A stretch of 64,000 nucleotides of DNA from Bdellovibrio sp. GT3 (GCF_037996765.1 NZ_JBBNAD010000004.1:992001-1056000), one strand, 5' to 3'. Positions 1 to 8,881 are shown, counted from the stretch's first letter. The notes: generated by a model from the letters alone, not told the origin. Program-made: numbers and translations.

Positions 1-1
1 A

Positions 2-937
2 TTGAACTATTCTAATATCCTCAGAAAGCGTCTAATTTGGGTAAGTTCGATTGTAGGAATTGGGGGAGTGTTGCTCTTTTACTTTGGCAAGCAGCCGTTG
101 TTCTGGCTCACCTTGTCTTTGTTGTTTGTAATCGTTGTCCCATTGATAAGTTATCAAGGGCTTGTTCCTCCTTCATTTTCGTTAAAGCGGTTTCGTAATC
201 GGACTGCTGGCGTTTTTATTAGTTTATTGATTGCGATTGGATGTTACGGACTTTGGATGATTTACATTTCGCCTGTGAATAAATATAGTGAATTGGTCTT
301 GGGGATGATGGGAGATTTACGCGTTCCAATTTCGGAGCCAAGAGCGTTGGAGTTACTTAAACACCCGAGTGTGGGTGAATCCAAATATTCACTTTATCTG
401 AATGAAAGTTTCGGATCTGGGCTAACACTTGTTGATGTTAAAGCAAAGGCAGAAAAGTGTAACCATGCGGATTGTTTTGCTCTAGCTACAGTGATGTCGC
501 GTTCTTTCAAGGAAGGAGATAGACTTGAAATTTTTGCGGCTATTCTAGGACGATGTGGACTTAAACAAAGCCCATCAACATATGTTTACTGTAATACTAA
601 AATCGAAGAGAAATACGTTGATGAGTTGTTTAATGTACTTGCCAAATCATCTGCCATAGAGGCCTGGTTGCAATCGGACAACGTTAATAAAAGGTTCGCG
701 GCACTTCGATGTCTGGAGTCCATTGGTGCCAGCATAATTCAAATGAAAGAGATCGATTCGATCATTGAAAAATATAATGATATTTCCTCTTTTGAAGCAA
801 ATAGACTGATTTCCTTTCATCAACCACGGAAGTTAATTTTTCAAGCTAAGTGCAAAATCGATAAAACAGATCTCCTTTGTGCAGAAAAGGCCGATTTTTG
901 GATATCAACAAAAGATTCAAAAGACCATCGCGACTAG
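2..937 (+). CDS. Membrane protein of unknown function, possibly 5'-truncated
   Basis: I do not recognise the family. The 311-residue reading frame opens at a TTG one base from the window edge, so the true start may lie upstream. The N-terminal third holds about three hydrophobic segments (roughly residues 10-30, 33-50 and 70-90). The rest is a soluble, probably periplasmic, domain of about 220 residues with scattered cysteines, including a CNHADCFA stretch near residue 153 and a CGLKQ segment near residue 186. It stands alone on the plus strand; the next gene is on the opposite strand. No catalytic motif is evident. Confidence 0.7.
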   Translation: MNYSNILRKRLIWVSSIVGIGGVLLFYFGKQPLFWLTLSLLFVIVVPLISYQGLVPPSFSLKRFRNRTAGVFISLLIAIGCYGLWMIYISPVNKYSELVLGMMGDLRVPISEPRALELLKHPSVGESKYSLYLNESFGSGLTLVDVKAKAEKCNHADCFALATVMSRSFKEGDRLEIFAAILGRCGLKQSPSTYVYCNTKIEEKYVDELFNVLAKSSAIEAWLQSDNVNKRFAALRCLESIGASIIQMKEIDSIIEKYNDISSFEANRLISFHQPRKLIFQAKCKIDKTDLLCAEKADFWISTKDSKDHRD

Positions 938-1047
938 ATATTTGTTTGTAAACTGCCCAATTCATTGCAGATACATCATTTCTGCACCCGCTACGGGTGC
1001 GGCAGCGCGCATTGTTTGTGCACCGCAAATATTCAGAAAATGCTTCC

Positions 1048-1317
1048 CTATTTCATTTTACAGTCTTCAACGTCTTTCGCGCTGACAGTAACTCCCTCGA
1101 CTGATTTACCTGCCATCAACGGATCCACACAGTCTTTCCAGAGTTTCTTTTTGGCGTTACGATCGCCGCCGACGAAGCCCGCAGCTTCGCAAGCTGATTT
1201 TACTTTCTGACAAGGTCCGGTTTTGCCACCGTGTCCTTGGCCGCCACCAAATCCTCCGGGATTTGCGTTCGCAGTCACAGTTCCAAACAATGCAAGAGTG
1301 ATGAGTAGTGTTTTCAT
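1048..1317 (-). CDS. Small secreted glycine-rich protein with four cysteines
   Basis: An 89-residue protein with a clear Sec signal peptide (MKTLLITLALFGTVTANA, cleavage about residue 18-19). A short Gly/His-rich linker follows (GGFGGGQGHGG). The C-terminal 55 residues carry four cysteines (C36, C43, C62, C87 approximately), consistent with a small disulphide-bonded periplasmic or exported protein. An AGAGGA ribosome-binding site precedes the ATG. The gene lies downstream of yebC but is separated from it by a strong terminator, so it has its own promoter. A short GCACCCG/CGGGTGC hairpin lies past its stop (984-1000) without a T-run. Function unknown. Confidence 0.65.
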   Translation of the reverse strand: MKTLLITLALFGTVTANANPGGFGGGQGHGGKTGPCQKVKSACEAAGFVGGDRNAKKKLWKDCVDPLMAGKSVEGVTVSAKDVEDCKMK

Positions 1318-1332
1318 ATTTCCTCTGAAATT

Positions 1333-1363
1333 AAAAAGGCAATCCGAAGTGGATTGCCTTTTT
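1333..1363 (-). terminator. Rho-independent terminator downstream of yebC
   Basis: A perfect 13-bp stem (AAAAAGGCAATCC paired with GGATTGCCTTTTT) around a 5-nt loop, with a T-run on either strand. It lies 38 bp past the yebC stop and just upstream of the next minus-strand gene, so it should end yebC transcription. Confidence 0.9.
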
Positions 1364-1400
1364 GTTGATTGCTAGACAGTCGAACCAAAGGTTCGCCCCA

Positions 1401-2105
1401 CTATACAGTAGCGTGAACTCTGTGAGTGTCGTCCATGTCGTCAAGGTAGTTCAGGAATTCTTCAACGTCTTTTCTTTGGGCGTCGTTAAGTTCCGTGATG
1501 TTTTTAGCTTTGTAAGACAATTCTGATTTAGTGACTTTCCAACCGCGCTTGATCAAAGCATCACGAACAGAATCAAGATCTGTAGAGCCCGTGTAGAACT
1601 CGTAAGAGCCTTCGTCTTCGCCAGGGCCTACTTCGTTGGCGCCTGCTTCGATAGCTTCTTCATCTGGATCGAATGTTCCAGGTTTAGTGCCTTCCAAAAG
1701 ACCCACGTGTTCAAACATCCAAGCAACGGAACCAGTCTCACCCATATTGCCTTCATGAGATTTGAAAGCGTGGCGCATGTCTGGAGCTGTTCTGTGTTTG
1801 TTGTCTGTTTGGCATTCTACGATCACGCCGACGCCATGAGGGCCGTAGCCTTCGTACATCAACTCTTCGATGATCTTGCCGTCATCAAGAAGGCCTGCGC
1901 CTTTTTTGATCGCACGATCGATTGTATCATTCGGGCAGGATACTTTTTTAGCAGCATCGATTGCCAGACGAAGACGAGCGTTGGCTGCCGGATCTGGGCC
2001 TCCAACTTTGGCTGCGACTTGAATCTCACGCGCCAATTTTGTGAATATTTGACCCTTTTGTTGGGCTTTCTCTACTTTACCTGCGGTTTTCCATGATTTT
2101 CCCAT
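1401..2105 (-). CDS. yebC: YebC/PmpR family regulator
   Basis: The 234-residue protein has the full YebC/TACO1 layout. It starts MGKSWKTAGKVEKAQQKGQIF and runs through the N-terminal helical domain (KLAREI, DPAANARLRLAID) and the conserved YEGYGPHGVGVIVE and TDNKHRTAPDMRHAF segments to GSVAWMFEHVG. Length is near the family's usual 240-250. Members act as DNA-binding regulators in some bacteria and as translation factors for proline-rich stalling in others; which applies here cannot be told. Its start codon sits back to back with the divergent DUF455 reading frame. A strong terminator follows it. Confidence 0.92.
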   Translation of the reverse strand: MGKSWKTAGKVEKAQQKGQIFTKLAREIQVAAKVGGPDPAANARLRLAIDAAKKVSCPNDTIDRAIKKGAGLLDDGKIIEELMYEGYGPHGVGVIVECQTDNKHRTAPDMRHAFKSHEGNMGETGSVAWMFEHVGLLEGTKPGTFDPDEEAIEAGANEVGPGEDEGSYEFYTGSTDLDSVRDALIKRGWKVTKSELSYKAKNITELNDAQRKDVEEFLNYLDDMDDTHRVHATV

Positions 2106-2169
2106 GGTTGAATTTCACCAAATCACGAAGTATTTGGCAAGCGAGGGAGCTGCATGTAAAACGCTTCCT

Positions 2170-2967
2170 ATGTTGACCTTTGATATTGCCGATGTTTGGA
2201 CCAAAATTAATCAGATTGAGCAGTCATGTGAGGAGGCCTTTAAGCTAAAGACCCCTTATTTGGCGCCCAGGGATCCAAATCGCGATATTGACTTGCTGCA
2301 TCCAAAATACCACCCTCCCAAAAAGGGATTTTCGACCATCGAAGGCCAGGCTCGTATGCTTCATGACCTGGCCAGTATCGAGCTTCAAGCCATGGAGTTG
2401 GGGGTGCGCACACTTTCCGAATTCCCTGACGCCCCTGAGGGTTTTAAAGAAGAGCTGATTGCGGTGACGGTTTCCGAAGCCCAGCATTTGCGCATGTGCC
2501 TTGAAGGCATCGAAGCCCTGGGGTTTAAGTGGGGAGACTGGCCAGTGCATGCAGCTCTTTGGTATGCCGTAGCGCCCGAGGATACTCTGTTGGATCGAAT
2601 CTTGATCGTACATCGTTATCTGGAAGGCAGTGGTCTGGATGCAGGTGACACCTTGATTCGTCGCCTGGAAGGAACTTCCGGCAAAGAGAGTATTCAAAAA
2701 ATCGTGAAGCAAATCAATTTTGAAGAGATCGGTCACGTGGACTTCGGTTCGCGTTGGTATCGCGAGATTTGCCGTCTAAATAAAATCGACTCAACTGTGG
2801 ATTTTCCAAAGCGTATGGATGATCTTCGTCATCGTCTGCCTAAGCGTGTGGAGCCGATCAACCGCATTCTGCGCGGAAAAGCGGGTTTCACTGATGAAGA
2901 AATTCAGTATTACGAAAATCTGCGGTTGGATTTTATCAATCCCCTGGCTGTATCTACACAACGTTAA
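2170..2967 (+). CDS. DUF455 ferritin-like protein
   Basis: Matches the DUF455 family of ferritin-like helical-bundle proteins. The likely di-iron ligands are visible in order: an E in ASIELQAMELG, an ExxH in VSEAQHLRM and an ExxH in FEEIGHVDFG. GQARMLHDLASIELQA, KWGDWPVHAALW and LEGSGLDAGDTL are family-typical. An upstream in-frame ATG at 2104 would overlap the yebC start codon head to head and leave no promoter room, so I chose the ATG at 2170 (265 aa); neither start has a good Shine-Dalgarno. The enzymatic role of DUF455 is not established; oxidation or hydroxylation chemistry is an inference from the fold. Confidence 0.85.
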   Translation: MLTFDIADVWTKINQIEQSCEEAFKLKTPYLAPRDPNRDIDLLHPKYHPPKKGFSTIEGQARMLHDLASIELQAMELGVRTLSEFPDAPEGFKEELIAVTVSEAQHLRMCLEGIEALGFKWGDWPVHAALWYAVAPEDTLLDRILIVHRYLEGSGLDAGDTLIRRLEGTSGKESIQKIVKQINFEEIGHVDFGSRWYREICRLNKIDSTVDFPKRMDDLRHRLPKRVEPINRILRGKAGFTDEEIQYYENLRLDFINPLAVSTQR

Positions 2968-3045
2968 CATGAATTCAGAATGCATTTCGATGGTCTTTGT
3001 TGATTGAAACAATGACTTTCACTTCGAGGACGGTACACTTTAGAA

Positions 3046-3858
3046 ATGAAAAGTGTGTTCATCCTTGTTTGCTGCATTCTTCTGACATCGGTTTTCTCAA
3101 TACCGACCCGAGCAGCTCCGGCTCGTACCACGCAGGTGTCTCAAGCTTGTGAGAGAAACTATACTTTTGGTTTGATCACCGTTCCACCAATTTACTTTGT
3201 GCAGTCCGGAAAGAAAAGTGGCCTGGGTTATGAGTTTTCAATTGAGGCCATGCGCAGGCTGGAATGTCGATTCACGGAAAAAGTGGGGGTTGTTTCGGCT
3301 TTGATGAATTCATTTACCAATAACAGATTGGACTTTCTAGGGCCTCTGACTGACAAAGTTGCATTTAAGAATTCGGAATTCATCGGACTCTGGAATGCAC
3401 CAAGAATATTGGTAATAAAAAAAGCAAATATAGATGTGAAGGCGAAAAATCTTGAGGCCTATATTTTTGATTCGAAGCTGGTCTTTGGTACTCTTATCGG
3501 CGGGAACATTTATTACCATGAAGAAGAAATCAATACTCTAAGGAAAAGCAATCGCGTACGTCCCTATGCAGGTGGAGAAGATATCGTTAGAGCTTTGCGG
3601 GCGGGAAAAGTCCAAGCCCTTATTGCGGGTCCTTACATTCTTGGACACTACTTTGATAAAAAAGAGCTCGCTGAAGATTATGTTCAAATCCAAGGGAACG
3701 GAAATCCATTGGAATGGGGATTTCATCTTTCAACGACACGACTGAATAGCGACGAGCGGGGTCGGTTGAGAAATGCTTTCTTGAAAATGAAGGAAGATGG
3801 AACAGCTGAGCGGATTCAAAGTAAATACAAGCAATTTGAATTTCAGGATCGGGAATAG
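3046..3858 (+). CDS. Periplasmic solute-binding protein, family 3, copy 1 of tandem pair
   Basis: A 270-residue protein with a signal peptide (residues 1 to about 24, ending TRAAPA) and the bilobal layout of bacterial family 3 extracellular solute-binding proteins. Seen are an FGLITVPPIYF first strand, SGLGYEFSIEAMRRL, and a C-terminal LRNAFLKMKEDGTAERIQSKY, the family's usual end. A cysteine pair (about C35 and C65) is shared in position with the next gene, its paralogue. No permease or ATPase gene is adjacent, so the partner is unknown; it may be a sensor or scavenging protein. Ligand cannot be predicted. Confidence 0.85.
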   Translation: MKSVFILVCCILLTSVFSIPTRAAPARTTQVSQACERNYTFGLITVPPIYFVQSGKKSGLGYEFSIEAMRRLECRFTEKVGVVSALMNSFTNNRLDFLGPLTDKVAFKNSEFIGLWNAPRILVIKKANIDVKAKNLEAYIFDSKLVFGTLIGGNIYYHEEEINTLRKSNRVRPYAGGEDIVRALRAGKVQALIAGPYILGHYFDKKELAEDYVQIQGNGNPLEWGFHLSTTRLNSDERGRLRNAFLKMKEDGTAERIQSKYKQFEFQDRE

Positions 3859-3911
3859 CCGGAATAACTGTGGATGTTTGACATTCAGCAAAATACATCT
3901 ACCATACAGGT

Positions 3912-4730
3912 ATGACCGGTATTTTAATGAACGTGTTTTCACTTCTATTCACCGTGAATGTGTCGCTGGCGCAGGATTCTCTGCCGCAGAAAAGCACTTG
4001 CGAAAAGCGTTACGTTATTTCATTTCAAGATGATGCCCCGGGTTTCTTTATTGATAAGAATAATAAGAAGAACGGAACTGCTTACGAACTTTTGTTGGAA
4101 ATTGTTCGTCGTCTTGGTTGTAAATCCACGGAACAGGTAAATTCCTATCTGATCGCTCGCGAAAATATGGTCAGAAATAAAATTGATATCTATGCACTGG
4201 GAACACCTGACGATAGATTCGCGAAATCCGCCGAGTTTGTGGAGATGTACCGAATTCCCAGATATTTGGTGGTGAATAAGAGATATGTAAGTGGCGAAGC
4301 CACTATTGAAAGTGTTCTTGCGAATCCCAAGGTTAGCTTTGGAAATGTGCTCGAGGGGCGACTGTTTATTAAGGAATTGGAAATGAAAGCCCTGGTCGCT
4401 AAGCATCGTTTGCGGGAGTATCCGGGGCCGGGCTTGGTGTTTAAGGCGCTTTTGGATGGGCGCATTCAGGCAACGTTCAGTTCCCCGGCATTTAATTATT
4501 ATTATCTGACGACGGAGAATCGAATGCAGGACTTTTACTCCATTGAGGACGTTAAAGGCGAGCCGATTATTTCTGGATTTCATCTTTCGAAGAAAAGACT
4601 GTCAGAAAAGGAAAGAGCTGAGATCCGTAAAATTATCACGGATATTCGTCAGGACGGCACACTTGCAAAGATCGTGAAGAAATATGTGAACTCTGAGGAT
4701 TTAAAGCACTATCAGCCGCTGACTCAGTAA
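3912..4730 (+). CDS. Periplasmic solute-binding protein, family 3, copy 2 of tandem pair
   Basis: A 272-residue paralogue of the preceding gene: same KSTCEKRYVISF opening, NGTAYELLLEIVRRLGC alpha/beta element and IRKIITDIRQDGTLAKIVKKY end. The signal peptide is short and lacks the usual basic residue near the start (MTGILMNVFSLLF, cleavage near SLAQ), so the start (ATG 3912 or ATG 3927) is uncertain. A consensus TTGACA hexamer lies at 3878-3883, about 30 bp upstream, suggesting its own promoter. The 3' end overlaps the convergent next gene by 7 bp. Confidence 0.83.
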   Translation: MTGILMNVFSLLFTVNVSLAQDSLPQKSTCEKRYVISFQDDAPGFFIDKNNKKNGTAYELLLEIVRRLGCKSTEQVNSYLIARENMVRNKIDIYALGTPDDRFAKSAEFVEMYRIPRYLVVNKRYVSGEATIESVLANPKVSFGNVLEGRLFIKELEMKALVAKHRLREYPGPGLVFKALLDGRIQATFSSPAFNYYYLTTENRMQDFYSIEDVKGEPIISGFHLSKKRLSEKERAEIRKIITDIRQDGTLAKIVKKYVNSEDLKHYQPLTQ

Positions 4731-6457
4731 CCGTAGATATCACGGTTAGAACAATTCCAGATATTCTTCATCTGGTTGCCGCGGATCTTGAAAGTTTCAG
4801 CCAATAAGAAACACTCAGGACGGGAGTTCAGCAGGCGCTGTTTGTTGTCGCTCCAGCAATACCATCTCATATCGTCAGCATTTTCCGGATCGGGATTGCG
4901 GTCGGCAAAATAGTCACAAATGTCCGGAGACAGGACCGTCTTGTTTTGAGTGAGGCAGCTCCACTCCTGACCCAATTGATATTGGCTGCTGGTTTCCGCT
5001 TTCAATATGCAAGAAGGCAGTCCTGGCGTGATTAACAGTGAGTATTTGTATTGATTTAATACTTCACGGGCACTCATGAAGACGCGTGCCTTCAGAAGCG
5101 GATCTGCTGTTTTTAAAACCATTTCCAGAAAGTCCATGTCCTCAAGGCGCCAGAAAGGTTTCATGACCTGCAACGCAATCGTGCGTTCATACTCCTTGTC
5201 GGGGGAGGCGATTTTGGTAAATAGAAACGTCCTGGTGTCCTCGTTGAGCTCTGAATAACAACCCAATGTCAGCATGAAATAAGGGGACCTCGCAGACAGT
5301 TCACGCAGGCGCAGGAAAGACATGTTTTGAAAGCCCGGCTCGTCGCGGATGATGCCGCAAATCTGGCGAACTTTGGCGTAGTTCATAGTTTGACCATAGG
5401 CTTTATCCAAAAGCATACGAACTTGCATGTCGCGGGAAAAAGGATCTACAAGGCCCAGGCTTGCAGAGACTTGCATGACATCATGCTGGATGGTGACAAG
5501 CTCTGTGTTGTTGGCTTTAATTTTTGCCAGGGATTTTTTAATAATGTCTTTGCTGACGGAGTCAATTTGCCCGGCAATGGTGTCACCGTAAGAAAGCTGG
5601 CTCGCAAGAGAGTCAAAGAAAGTGGTGACTTTGTTTTCCTGGGCAATTTGAACGACGGCTTTGCTTTGTGTTGCTTTGTCGTCCGAGCGAAGTGCGCAGT
5701 ATAATCCACGGTCTTCGGGAGTTACCGCTTTCCAGGGAGTGGTCTCACGGAAAGACTGTCCCTTGAAGGCCGCCGCCAATTTTGCATTTGGAGCAGACGA
5801 GAGGTTGTCCAGGTGAGAGTTGTAGTTGCCAACGCTTTTTAAATATCGATTCAAAATAGGTGCTGCATATTTACCCAAAGGACCGGTGCTGTAGAATCCA
5901 TAGAGTTTTGTCGTGTCAGGGAATATTGAAGCAAATCTCTTTTCAAGACTGAATCCCTGTTGGGCATAGCGCGATGCCACGACTTGCTCTGCAAAGTCCA
6001 AGGGAATGCCGTCGTTCAACAGAACATTCAGGTATTGATCAATAGTGCGGTGATCTCTTTTTTGAGACGCCAATGTGTTGCACCCCATCAGGAAGACTTC
6101 CTTGGGATTTTTCAGGATCCCCGGGCAGGAGTTGTCGCAACTGGATTTTTCCATTTGTGCTATGTCGATGGTTTGCGAAGTTCCTTCGCCAAAAAACAAT
6201 CCACCAAAATGACCCGAGATCAAAAGGACATCGCATTGGATGCCACTTCTGCAGGCCTGCTGAAACCAGCGGGGGTCTTTGTTGTCAGGTACAAGTTCTA
6301 CGAATTTGAAACCCTGCTTGGTTAGAGCTGCTGCAAAGGTGGCGATTTCATCGTTGGAATTAAGAGTCATGCTGCAAAATGTTTTCGCAGCATGAGCCGT
6401 TGAGCTCACGAGTAAAGCAGTCAATATCAACGTTTTTACCAGTGAATTGAGTTTCAT
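4724..6457 (-). CDS. Secreted protein of unknown function with possible His/Cys clan CD-like motif
   Basis: The 577-residue protein starts at the ATG at 6457, five bases past the stop of the upstream gene, and has a signal peptide (residues 1 to about 24, ending AHAA). Residues 70-130 contain LLISGHFGGL (H83) and EVFLMGCNTLA (C126): a hydrophobic strand ending in His-x-Gly and a second strand ending in Gly-Cys, spaced as in caspase/gingipain/CHAT-type folds. A long helical region follows, possibly HEAT-like (about 250-480), then a cysteine-rich C-terminus. I do not recognise the family; the peptidase-like reading is an inference from two motifs. It forms a two-gene unit with the small secreted protein upstream. 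Confidence 0.75.
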   Translation of the reverse strand: MKLNSLVKTLILTALLVSSTAHAAKTFCSMTLNSNDEIATFAAALTKQGFKFVELVPDNKDPRWFQQACRSGIQCDVLLISGHFGGLFFGEGTSQTIDIAQMEKSSCDNSCPGILKNPKEVFLMGCNTLASQKRDHRTIDQYLNVLLNDGIPLDFAEQVVASRYAQQGFSLEKRFASIFPDTTKLYGFYSTGPLGKYAAPILNRYLKSVGNYNSHLDNLSSAPNAKLAAAFKGQSFRETTPWKAVTPEDRGLYCALRSDDKATQSKAVVQIAQENKVTTFFDSLASQLSYGDTIAGQIDSVSKDIIKKSLAKIKANNTELVTIQHDVMQVSASLGLVDPFSRDMQVRMLLDKAYGQTMNYAKVRQICGIIRDEPGFQNMSFLRLRELSARSPYFMLTLGCYSELNEDTRTFLFTKIASPDKEYERTIALQVMKPFWRLEDMDFLEMVLKTADPLLKARVFMSAREVLNQYKYSLLITPGLPSCILKAETSSQYQLGQEWSCLTQNKTVLSPDICDYFADRNPDPENADDMRWYCWSDNKQRLLNSRPECFLLAETFKIRGNQMKNIWNCSNRDIYGY

Positions 6458-6462
6458 ATTGA

Positions 6463-6747
6463 TTATTTGGAAGCGGTTTTGATGGTGCACGTATAGTTAG
6501 TGGGTGTGCCGCCAAATTGCAGTTTTCTGCATTCAATCGTTGAGTTTGTGGCATCAACTGATGTGACTTTGATAGCAGGGTAATCAGACTGATCGATTGA
6601 GATGCTGGAATTGCCTTGGGAAGATGCTAAAAGGGATTCTGTCAATATGGCTGCATTGCTGTTGCTGTAGCCTTCAAGTGTCACCTCTGCGCCGAAAGCT
6701 GATGAAGCGAGAAATGAAATGGTTAAAGCCAATGCGATTGTTTTCAT
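6463..6747 (-). CDS. Small secreted protein, co-transcribed with the His/Cys motif protein
   Basis: A 94-residue protein with a good signal peptide (MKTIALALTISFLASSAFGA) and a strong AAGGAG ribosome-binding site. The mature part is about 74 residues with two cysteines, IECRKLQFGG and NYTCTIKTASK, which could form one disulphide. Its stop is 5 bp before the next start, so the two are translated together. Upstream (about 6808-6827) is a tandem GTGCTGGAAT repeat, and the minus strand shows CAGCAC-N5-TTGCA (6796-6811), loosely like a sigma-54 site but lacking the GG. Function unknown. Confidence 0.7.
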   Translation of the reverse strand: MKTIALALTISFLASSAFGAEVTLEGYSNSNAAILTESLLASSQGNSSISIDQSDYPAIKVTSVDATNSTIECRKLQFGGTPTNYTCTIKTASK

Positions 6748-6889
6748 ATTACGAACTCCTTAATTTTAAGTCTAAAAAGGGGGCTCTTTATCACTTGCAA
6801 TTAAGGTGCTGGAATGTGCTGGAATAGGCTTGATTTGATAGCTTTTGTACTGTCAAAGATGCCCAGAAAGGGCACCCTGTTTTTGGATC

Positions 6890-7630
6890 CTAATCCAGAC
6901 TCTCGTCTTCCTCAAGGAAGCGCCATTTACCCTCTGGAAGCTTACCCAGGCGGATATTCCCGATACGCACACGTTTTAGCCCCGTGACCTTAAGGCCCAC
7001 AGCCTCACACATACGGCGAATCTGGCGTTTCTTACCTTCCTTAAGAACAAAGCGCAGCTGATCGGCATTGATCCACTCTACGATGGCAGGTTTTAACTCT
7101 TTGCCATCCAGGGAGAGGCCGTGCCGAAGAAGTTTTAATCTATCCTCAGGCAATTGTCCTTGAACGCGAACGATGTACTCTTTTTCAAGCTTCGTTTCTT
7201 CGTTGATGATCTTTTTGGCGATACGACCATCCTGCGTGAATAGCAAGAGCCCCTGGGAGTCGATATCAAGGCGGCCTGCGACCGCAATCCCTTTAAGGTG
7301 TTCGGGCTTCAGGCGTTGTTTTGATTCGCCAAATTGGTTCTCCTGAGTGATCAGGCGGATCGCAGGAATGTATTGTGGTTCAGGCTGAGCGGAAACGTAA
7401 CCTACGGGCTTGTTTAAAAGAATCGTGGCCAGGCGTTTTTGTTGTTTTAGCGCCTCGGCTTCCAGAGTGATTTTCGCATCAGGATCCACCTTGGTGCCCA
7501 ATTGATCAATCTTTTGGCCATTTACCATAACCAGGCCCCGGGAAATATAATCATCCGCTTCGCGACGGGAGCAGATGCCTCTTTCAGCCATCAGTTTCGA
7601 AAGGCGTACTTTTTCTTTTTCTTCACTCAT
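6890..7630 (-). CDS. Pseudouridine synthase, RsuA/RluB/RluF family
   Basis: A 246-residue rRNA pseudouridine synthase. An N-terminal S4 RNA-binding domain (about 8-60: [27 protein letters not shown]) precedes the RsuA-type catalytic domain with the [17 protein letters not shown] motif holding the catalytic aspartate. C-terminal [15 protein letters not shown] is diagnostic of the family. It isomerises a uridine in rRNA; which site cannot be decided here. The ATG at 7630 overlaps the stop of the upstream gene (ATGA), making it the third gene of an SDR-PTPS-pseudouridine synthase operon. Confidence 0.9.
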   Translation of the reverse strand: MSEEKEKVRLSKLMAERGICSRREADDYISRGLVMVNGQKIDQLGTKVDPDAKITLEAEALKQQKRLATILLNKPVGYVSAQPEPQYIPAIRLITQENQFGESKQRLKPEHLKGIAVAGRLDIDSQGLLLFTQDGRIAKKIINEETKLEKEYIVRVQGQLPEDRLKLLRHGLSLDGKELKPAIVEWINADQLRFVLKEGKKRQIRRMCEAVGLKVTGLKRVRIGNIRLGKLPEGKWRFLEEDESLD

Positions 7631-8016
7631 GGCTGGATCTCCGTCCAAATGTCACTGGTTTCATAGAGTCGAATATGGCTGATCAGGCTCACTGGCAAAT
7701 GCTCTTTCAGCTTTTCCAGAAAATACAGGGCAATGTTCTCTGTTGTTGGGATCGTGGTTTTAAACTCAGGAATCACAAAGTTCAAGTGTTCATGATCCAA
7801 AACAGATGTCAGGCTTTTTAAGAGTCTTTTATACTCTTCAAGCTTCACTTGAATCTCGCCATCGGTCAGATAGAAACCCACTTCAAGTGTGTAGTTGTGG
7901 CCATGCCCGTGTTCAGTAAAACATCTGCCGAAGTTCTTAAGGTTTTCCTCAGAACTCCATAGGGGCTGGTGATAAAGATGGGCAGCGGAAAATCCGCTCT
8001 TTAAAGTTAAAATCAT
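7627..8016 (-). CDS. 6-pyruvoyl-tetrahydropterin synthase / 6-carboxytetrahydropterin synthase homologue
   Basis: A 129-residue PTPS/QueD-fold enzyme. Zinc ligands H13, H38 and H40 are present ([15 protein letters not shown]), with a cysteine at C32 (FGRCF), D74-H75 in VLDHEHLN and E119 in LYETSDIW. The [12 protein letters not shown] insertion and [10 protein letters not shown] segment recall animal-type PTPS more than the shorter E. coli QueD as I remember them. It acts on dihydroneopterin triphosphate: PTPS gives 6-pyruvoyl-tetrahydropterin, QueD gives the queuosine intermediate. No other queuosine gene is nearby. It overlaps both neighbours by ATGA. Confidence 0.85.
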   Translation of the reverse strand: MILTLKSGFSAAHLYHQPLWSSEENLKNFGRCFTEHGHGHNYTLEVGFYLTDGEIQVKLEEYKRLLKSLTSVLDHEHLNFVIPEFKTTIPTTENIALYFLEKLKEHLPVSLISHIRLYETSDIWTEIQP

Positions 8017-8759
8017 GTCAGTGTGATGCCGCCATCAATTGTCAGGGTTGCACCCGTGGTCCAGCTGGATTCCTGGCTTCCCAGGAAGTAAATGGCTTTG
8101 GCGATTTCTTCCACAGTGCCGATGCGACCCAGTGGCTGCATCGGGTTCATTTTGGAGACGGCCTCTTTTTTTTCAGACTCACCCAGGGCGTTGAATGGAT
8201 GTATTGGTGTGTCCACGATTCCCGGTGCGACGGCATTAACACGAATATTAAACGGTCCACCTTCAAGTGCGTTGCTTTGAGTGTAATTGATCATGGCAGC
8301 CTTCATGGCAGAGTAAGCTGATGTGGCTGCTGTGGGTTTTAAGCCCAAAGAAGAGGAGACGTTGACGATGGAGCCACCACCGTGCTGTTTGAAGTAGGGG
8401 AAGAAGGCTCTGGTTAAACGCACAGCACTCATCAGATTCACATCGAACTCTTTTTGCCACAATTCATCGGTGCCTTGCTCTGTCGAGTGCACATCAAAGA
8501 TGCCGGCGTTGTTTACTAAAACTTCCACGCGGTGAATATTGGTGGAAAGGATTTCGCCAATGCGTTTATTAAGGGCAGGGACATCTGTCAGGTCACAACT
8601 CATTAAAGAGGCCCCTGAGCGACATTGCACAGCGACTTCAGCCAGGCGGTCCTTGTTGCGACCCATGAGGTAAACGAAGTAGCCGTTCTTGCCAAAGTGA
8701 ATGGCGGTGGCTGCTCCGATTCCGCTGGAAGCCCCGGTGATAACGACTGCTTTTTTCAT
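8013..8759 (-). CDS. Short-chain dehydrogenase/reductase (SDR)
   Basis: A 248-residue classical SDR. The NAD(P)-binding TGASSGIG motif is near the N-terminus, NNAG at about 87, catalytic Ser in NVSSSLG, YSAMK (Tyr-x3-Lys) and the VAPGIVDTP segment. The C-terminus ends TTGATLTIDGG, as in FabG-like reductases. Substrate unknown. Its stop overlaps the start of the PTPS-like gene, so a pterin reductase role, as for sepiapterin reductase in animals, is a reasonable but unproven idea. A GTG at 8768 is an alternative start; ATG 8759 has a better-spaced GGGGTGG. Confidence 0.88.
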   Translation of the reverse strand: MKKAVVITGASSGIGAATAIHFGKNGYFVYLMGRNKDRLAEVAVQCRSGASLMSCDLTDVPALNKRIGEILSTNIHRVEVLVNNAGIFDVHSTEQGTDELWQKEFDVNLMSAVRLTRAFFPYFKQHGGGSIVNVSSSLGLKPTAATSAYSAMKAAMINYTQSNALEGGPFNIRVNAVAPGIVDTPIHPFNALGESEKKEAVSKMNPMQPLGRIGTVEEIAKAIYFLGSQESSWTTGATLTIDGGITLT

Positions 8760-8881
8760 GTTTTCCACCCCTGTCTCAAAGTAAGACTTATGCTAGCAAA
8801 AGACTTCGCCGATAGGAAGTCATGTCATTGCGCGAAGCCGCTTCTATTGGATTAAAATACTTCATTTTTGGGACTGCTATC

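Noticed and set aside
6796-6827. Sigma-54-like promoter and tandem GTGCTGGAAT repeat before the small secreted gene
   Set aside because: The -24 element lacks the GG dinucleotide, so I did not annotate it as a promoter.
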